23,643 nucleotides of DNA, taken from contig NZ_CAMPHI010000062.1 of NCBI RefSeq assembly GCF_946885955.1, positions 1-23,643 of the forward strand. Direction: 5' to 3'. Positions 20,841 to 23,643 of the stretch are shown here, piece after piece (positions within the stretch are counted from its first letter, which is position 1; the number at the start of each line of letters is the position of its first letter). The translations under genes were made by a program, and so were the position numbers. Source of the DNA: an uncultured Pseudomonas sp. (GTDB lineage: Bacteria; Pseudomonadota; Gammaproteobacteria; Pseudomonadales; Pseudomonadaceae). The notes under the pieces are model-generated. The model had not been told where the DNA came from and made no database searches. It saw nothing but the letters and a program-made list of their open reading frames with translations.

Positions 20841-23473
20841 TGGCCCTGGACACGCTCCAGCTGCGCCGGGCCGATTGGCGCGCGGAATTCGGCGCCGGCG
20901 CGCTAGAGCGCGGCCAAGGCTATGCCAAACAAGGCCGCAGCACGCTACTGAGCATCAAAGACGGCACCCTGCTCGCCAGTTGCCGCGGCTCGGGGGCGCA
21001 AACCTATCACCAGCGCATCCTGTTGTTGCCCGACGGCGATACCTGGCAGGTGATCGGCCATTGCAGTTGCCCGGTGGGCCGCAACTGCAAGCATGTGGTC
21101 GCCGCCCTGCTCACCTTGGAAAACCAGCAAGCCGCCGGGATCGATCTCAGCCCTCTGATCGAGCCGCGCGCCGATGTGCTCGAAGAGCGCCTGGAGGGCA
21201 TCCAGCCGCAGCCGGTGCTGACCCTCGGCAGCCATGTGCGCGTGCATTTCGATGCGCGCAAAGGCCGCATGCATGAACAAACCCATCATCGCGCCGCCCT
21301 GGCCTTCGACTATCAGGGCTATCGCACCTTCGGCAAGGCGCTGAAGGACCTGCTGGTGCGCCCGGCAATCGACCGCCGCCTGCGTATTATCCGCGACGCC
21401 GAGGCCGAGGCGGCGCTGCGTAAACGCCTGGAAGAAACCGGCCTGCAGCGCGCCCTGAGGCAAAGCGAGGCGCTGCCCGAGGAAGCCGGCGAGCCCTTCG
21501 AGCTGGGCAGCGACAGCGCCTGGCTGACCTTCGTGCAGGAACAACTGCCGCGTTTGCGCGAGCTGGGCTGGCAGATCCACATGCAGCCGGATTTCCACTT
21601 CAACCTGGCGCAGGTCGACGACTGGTATGGCGAGATCGAGGAAGAACCGGAAACCGGCTGGTTCGACCTGGAGTTGGGCATCGAAGTCGACGGTCAACGC
21701 ATCAGCCTGCTGCCGATTCTGTTGCAGGCGATCCGTCGCACCCCCTGGCTGCTGACCAACGAGGCCGTGGCCCAGCGCCAGGAAGGCGAGATGCTGCTGG
21801 TCAATTTGCCGCACAGCCACAAGCGCATCGCCCTGCCCTTCGCCCGCCTGCAACCGTTGCTGAGCACCTTGGGCGAACTGTTCATCCGTGACGGCGAAGA
21901 GGTTGGCCAACGCTTGCGCCTGCCGCGCGCCGATGCCGCGCGCCTGAGCGGCCTGGAACAAGGCCTGGGGTTGAAATGGCAAGGTGGCGAACAATTGCGC
22001 GCCTTCGCCCAACGCTTGCAATCCCTCGCCGAACAAAACGTGGCCGCCCCCGAGGGGTTGCAGGCCGAACTGCGCCCCTACCAACTGCATGGCCTGAGCT
22101 GGATGCAGAGCCTCTGCGAATTGCAGGTCGGCGGTGTGCTGGCCGACGACATGGGCCTGGGCAAAACCCTGCAGACCCTGGCGCATATCCTTAGCGAAAA
22201 ACAGGCCGGGCGCCTGACCCAGCCGGCGTTGATCGTCATGCCCACCAGCCTGATTCCAAACTGGCAGGATGAAGCCGCACGTTTCACCCCGAGCCTGCGC
22301 GTACTGACCCTGCACGGGCCGCAGCGGTGCACCCAGTTCAAGCTGATCGCCAGCCATGACATTGTCCTGACCACCTACGCCCTGCTGCCGCGCGACCTCA
22401 AGAACCTGGCCGCGCAGCCCTATCGCCTGCTGATTCTCGACGAGGCGCAGAACATCAAAAACCCGCGCAGCAAGGCCGCCCTCGCCGCCGGCCAGTTGCA
22501 GGCCTGGCAACGCCTGTGCCTGACCGGCACACCGCTGGAAAACCACCTGGGCGAACTCTGGTCGCTGTTCAACTTCCTGATGCCCGGCTGGCTCAGCGAC
22601 GCCAAGAGCTTCGCCCGCGACTACCGCACGCCGATTGAAAAGCACGGTAACCAGCAGCGACTGGCGCACCTGCGCGGACGCATCAAGCCGTTCGTCCTGC
22701 GGCGCAAGAAAGAACAGGTGGCGCGCGAGCTGCCGGAAAAAACCGAAATCACCCAGTGGGTCGAACTCAGCGCCGCCCAACGCGACCGCTATGAAACCCT
22801 GCGCCTGGCGATGGACAAGAAAGTGCGCGACGAAATCGCCCGTCAGGGCCTGGCGCGCAGCCAGATCGTCATCCTCGAAGCGCTGCTGCGCCTGCGCCAG
22901 GCCTGCTGCGATCTGCGCCTGCTCGGCGACGACGATGTCCAGCTGAAAAGCAGCGACTCGGGCAAGCTCAGCACACTGCTGGAAATGCTCGAAGAGCTGG
23001 TCGCCGAAGGCCGTCGGGTGCTGCTGTTTTCCCAGTTCACCTCGATGCTGGCGCTGATCGAAAACGAACTGCAGGCGCGCAAGATCGGCTACGCCAAACT
23101 CACCGGCGCCACCCAGGACCGGCGCACACCGGTGCAACGCTTCCAGGCCGGCGAGTTCCCGGTATTTCTGATCAGCCTGAAAGCCGGCGGCGCGGGCCTC
23201 AACCTCACCGCCGCCGACACCGTGATCCACTTCGACCCCTGGTGGAACCCGGCCGCCGAAGCCCAGGCCAGCGACCGCGCCTACCGCATCGGCCAGGACA
23301 AACCGGTGTTCGTCTACAAACTGATCGCCCGTGGCAGCGTCGAAGAAAAGATTCAGCACCTGCAAAACGCCAAAGCCACCCTGGCCCAAGGCGTACTGGA
23401 AGGCGCCAGCCAAGGCCAATGGCAACTCGGCGAAGACGACCTGCAGGCGCTGTTCGCGCCGTTGAGCGACTGA
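20840..23473 (+). CDS. SWIM zinc-finger SNF2-family DNA-dependent ATPase
   Basis: 877 residues. Bacterial SNF2 proteins use ATP to move along or remodel DNA-protein or RNA polymerase complexes; the exact role of this subgroup is unsettled. Domains in order: a SWIM zinc motif C-x-C-x5-C-x-H (Cys75, Cys77, Cys83, His85); a long mixed region (about 100-400); then the two helicase lobes, with Walker A DMGLGKT (437-443), DEAQ box in [12 protein letters not shown] (534-537), motif [23 protein letters not shown], motif [21 protein letters not shown] and motif [21 protein letters not shown]. All ATPase motifs look intact. The start overlaps a short upstream ORF (TGATG). The gene is otherwise alone; a repeat element follows. 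It differs from RapA by its SWIM motif. Confidence 0.94.
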   Translation: MALDTLQLRRADWRAEFGAGALERGQGYAKQGRSTLLSIKDGTLLASCRGSGAQTYHQRILLLPDGDTWQVIGHCSCPVGRNCKHVVAALLTLENQQAAGIDLSPLIEPRADVLEERLEGIQPQPVLTLGSHVRVHFDARKGRMHEQTHHRAALAFDYQGYRTFGKALKDLLVRPAIDRRLRIIRDAEAEAALRKRLEETGLQRALRQSEALPEEAGEPFELGSDSAWLTFVQEQLPRLRELGWQIHMQPDFHFNLAQVDDWYGEIEEEPETGWFDLELGIEVDGQRISLLPILLQAIRRTPWLLTNEAVAQRQEGEMLLVNLPHSHKRIALPFARLQPLLSTLGELFIRDGEEVGQRLRLPRADAARLSGLEQGLGLKWQGGEQLRAFAQRLQSLAEQNVAAPEGLQAELRPYQLHGLSWMQSLCELQVGGVLADDMGLGKTLQTLAHILSEKQAGRLTQPALIVMPTSLIPNWQDEAARFTPSLRVLTLHGPQRCTQFKLIASHDIVLTTYALLPRDLKNLAAQPYRLLILDEAQNIKNPRSKAALAAGQLQAWQRLCLTGTPLENHLGELWSLFNFLMPGWLSDAKSFARDYRTPIEKHGNQQRLAHLRGRIKPFVLRRKKEQVARELPEKTEITQWVELSAAQRDRYETLRLAMDKKVRDEIARQGLARSQIVILEALLRLRQACCDLRLLGDDDVQLKSSDSGKLSTLLEMLEELVAEGRRVLLFSQFTSMLALIENELQARKIGYAKLTGATQDRRTPVQRFQAGEFPVFLISLKAGGAGLNLTAADTVIHFDPWWNPAAEAQASDRAYRIGQDKPVFVYKLIARGSVEEKIQHLQNAKATLAQGVLEGASQGQWQLGEDDLQALFAPLSD

Positions 23474-23522
23474 CGCACTTAGCCGACGTAGATTCTGTAT
23501 TCATGCGCAAGATCTACGGCTT

Positions 23523-23601
23523 CGTAGCCCGGATGCAATCCGGGGGGCGGTTGTGCGCTCACTATCGCCTCCCGGATTGCGCTGCGCTTATCCAGGCTAC
23601 G
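23523..23601. repeat. GTAGCCCGGAT palindromic repeat, copy 3
   Basis: A 79-bp element bounded by CGTAGCCCGGAT and ATCCAGGCTACG, with GCAATCCGG and CCCGGATTGCGC inside. It matches copy 1 at both ends, while the middle ~25 bp differ. It lies 50 nt after the helicase stop. The tail of the window (about 23618-23643, TCGTAGCCGAGG...) may start another related element. Confidence 0.85.
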
Positions 23602-23643
23602 ATCTGCGGTCTGGGCTCGTAGCCGAGGCTTTATCCACCCACC

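Noticed and set aside
20945..23425. 826-codon minus-strand open frame opposite the SNF2 gene
   Set aside because: It mirrors codon bias of the helicase gene; the product has no domain, and the sense frame carries all SNF2 motifs.
1..23643. tRNA, rRNA or known riboswitch
   Set aside because: None of the intergenic gaps shows a cloverleaf, rRNA sequence or a riboswitch core that I recognise.

Overview
The window reads as chromosomal DNA of a high-GC gammaproteobacterium, almost certainly a Pseudomonas. The first 9.6 kb is the distal part of the canonical alginate operon in the pseudomonad order: (algE)-algG-algX-algL-algI-algJ-algF-algA. Catalytic residues fall at or within a few positions of the numbering I recall for P. 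aeruginosa and P. syringae proteins. Several gaps between genes carry GTAGCCCGGAT-type and CGTAGGATGGCGTTGAGCG-type palindromic repeats. These remind me of the P. mendocina / P. stutzeri side of the genus, but that placement is only an impression.

Layout. (1) 1-9603, plus strand: the C-terminal 80 residues of AlgE (outer-membrane porin), AlgG (C5-epimerase), AlgX (terminal O-acetyltransferase), AlgL (lyase), AlgI (MBOAT acetyl donor), AlgJ and AlgF (acetylation) and AlgA (PMI/GMP, precursor supply). Genes within algE-algL and algI-algJ are 10-20 nt apart. Three wider gaps (algL-algI 129 nt, algJ-algF 58 nt, algF-algA 195 nt) occur; the first and third hold inverted repeats. A strong GC hairpin follows algA. 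(2) 9715-11432, plus strand: a tight three-gene set (small membrane protein, short-chain dehydrogenase, small membrane protein) preceded by a near-perfect 15-bp inverted repeat that ends 10 nt before the first ATG. (3) 11641-13272, minus strand: a PaaI-type hotdog thioesterase and an EamA/DMT transporter, with palindromic repeats around them. (4) 13460-13972, plus: a small secreted or anchored M23 peptidase, convergent at 8 nt with a ~1000-residue WG-repeat plus Sel1-like-repeat protein of unknown function on the minus strand. (5) 17425-18180: an orphan periplasmic solute-binding protein behind an AT-rich intergenic stretch, with a clear intrinsic terminator after it. (6) 18373-19539: a membrane diguanylate cyclase with GGEEF and I-site. 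(7) 19720-20595: an AraC-family regulator. (8) 20840-23473: a SWIM/SNF2-family helicase-like ATPase, then another repeat.

How the genes work together: AlgA makes GDP-mannose on the way to GDP-mannuronate. The polymer is epimerised by AlgG, acetylated by AlgI/J/F/X, trimmed or cleared by AlgL and exported through AlgE. The cyclase at 18.4 kb could feed c-di-GMP to the Alg44 PilZ receptor encoded upstream of this window, but nothing in the sequence ties it to alginate specifically. The rest looks like ordinary accessory and housekeeping genes. I found no RNA genes, CRISPR, insertion sequences or phage genes, and no clearly new multi-gene system. The most unusual items are the inverted repeat at 9663-9704, the alternative pairings in the algL-algI gap, the WG/Sel1 protein and the repeat family.
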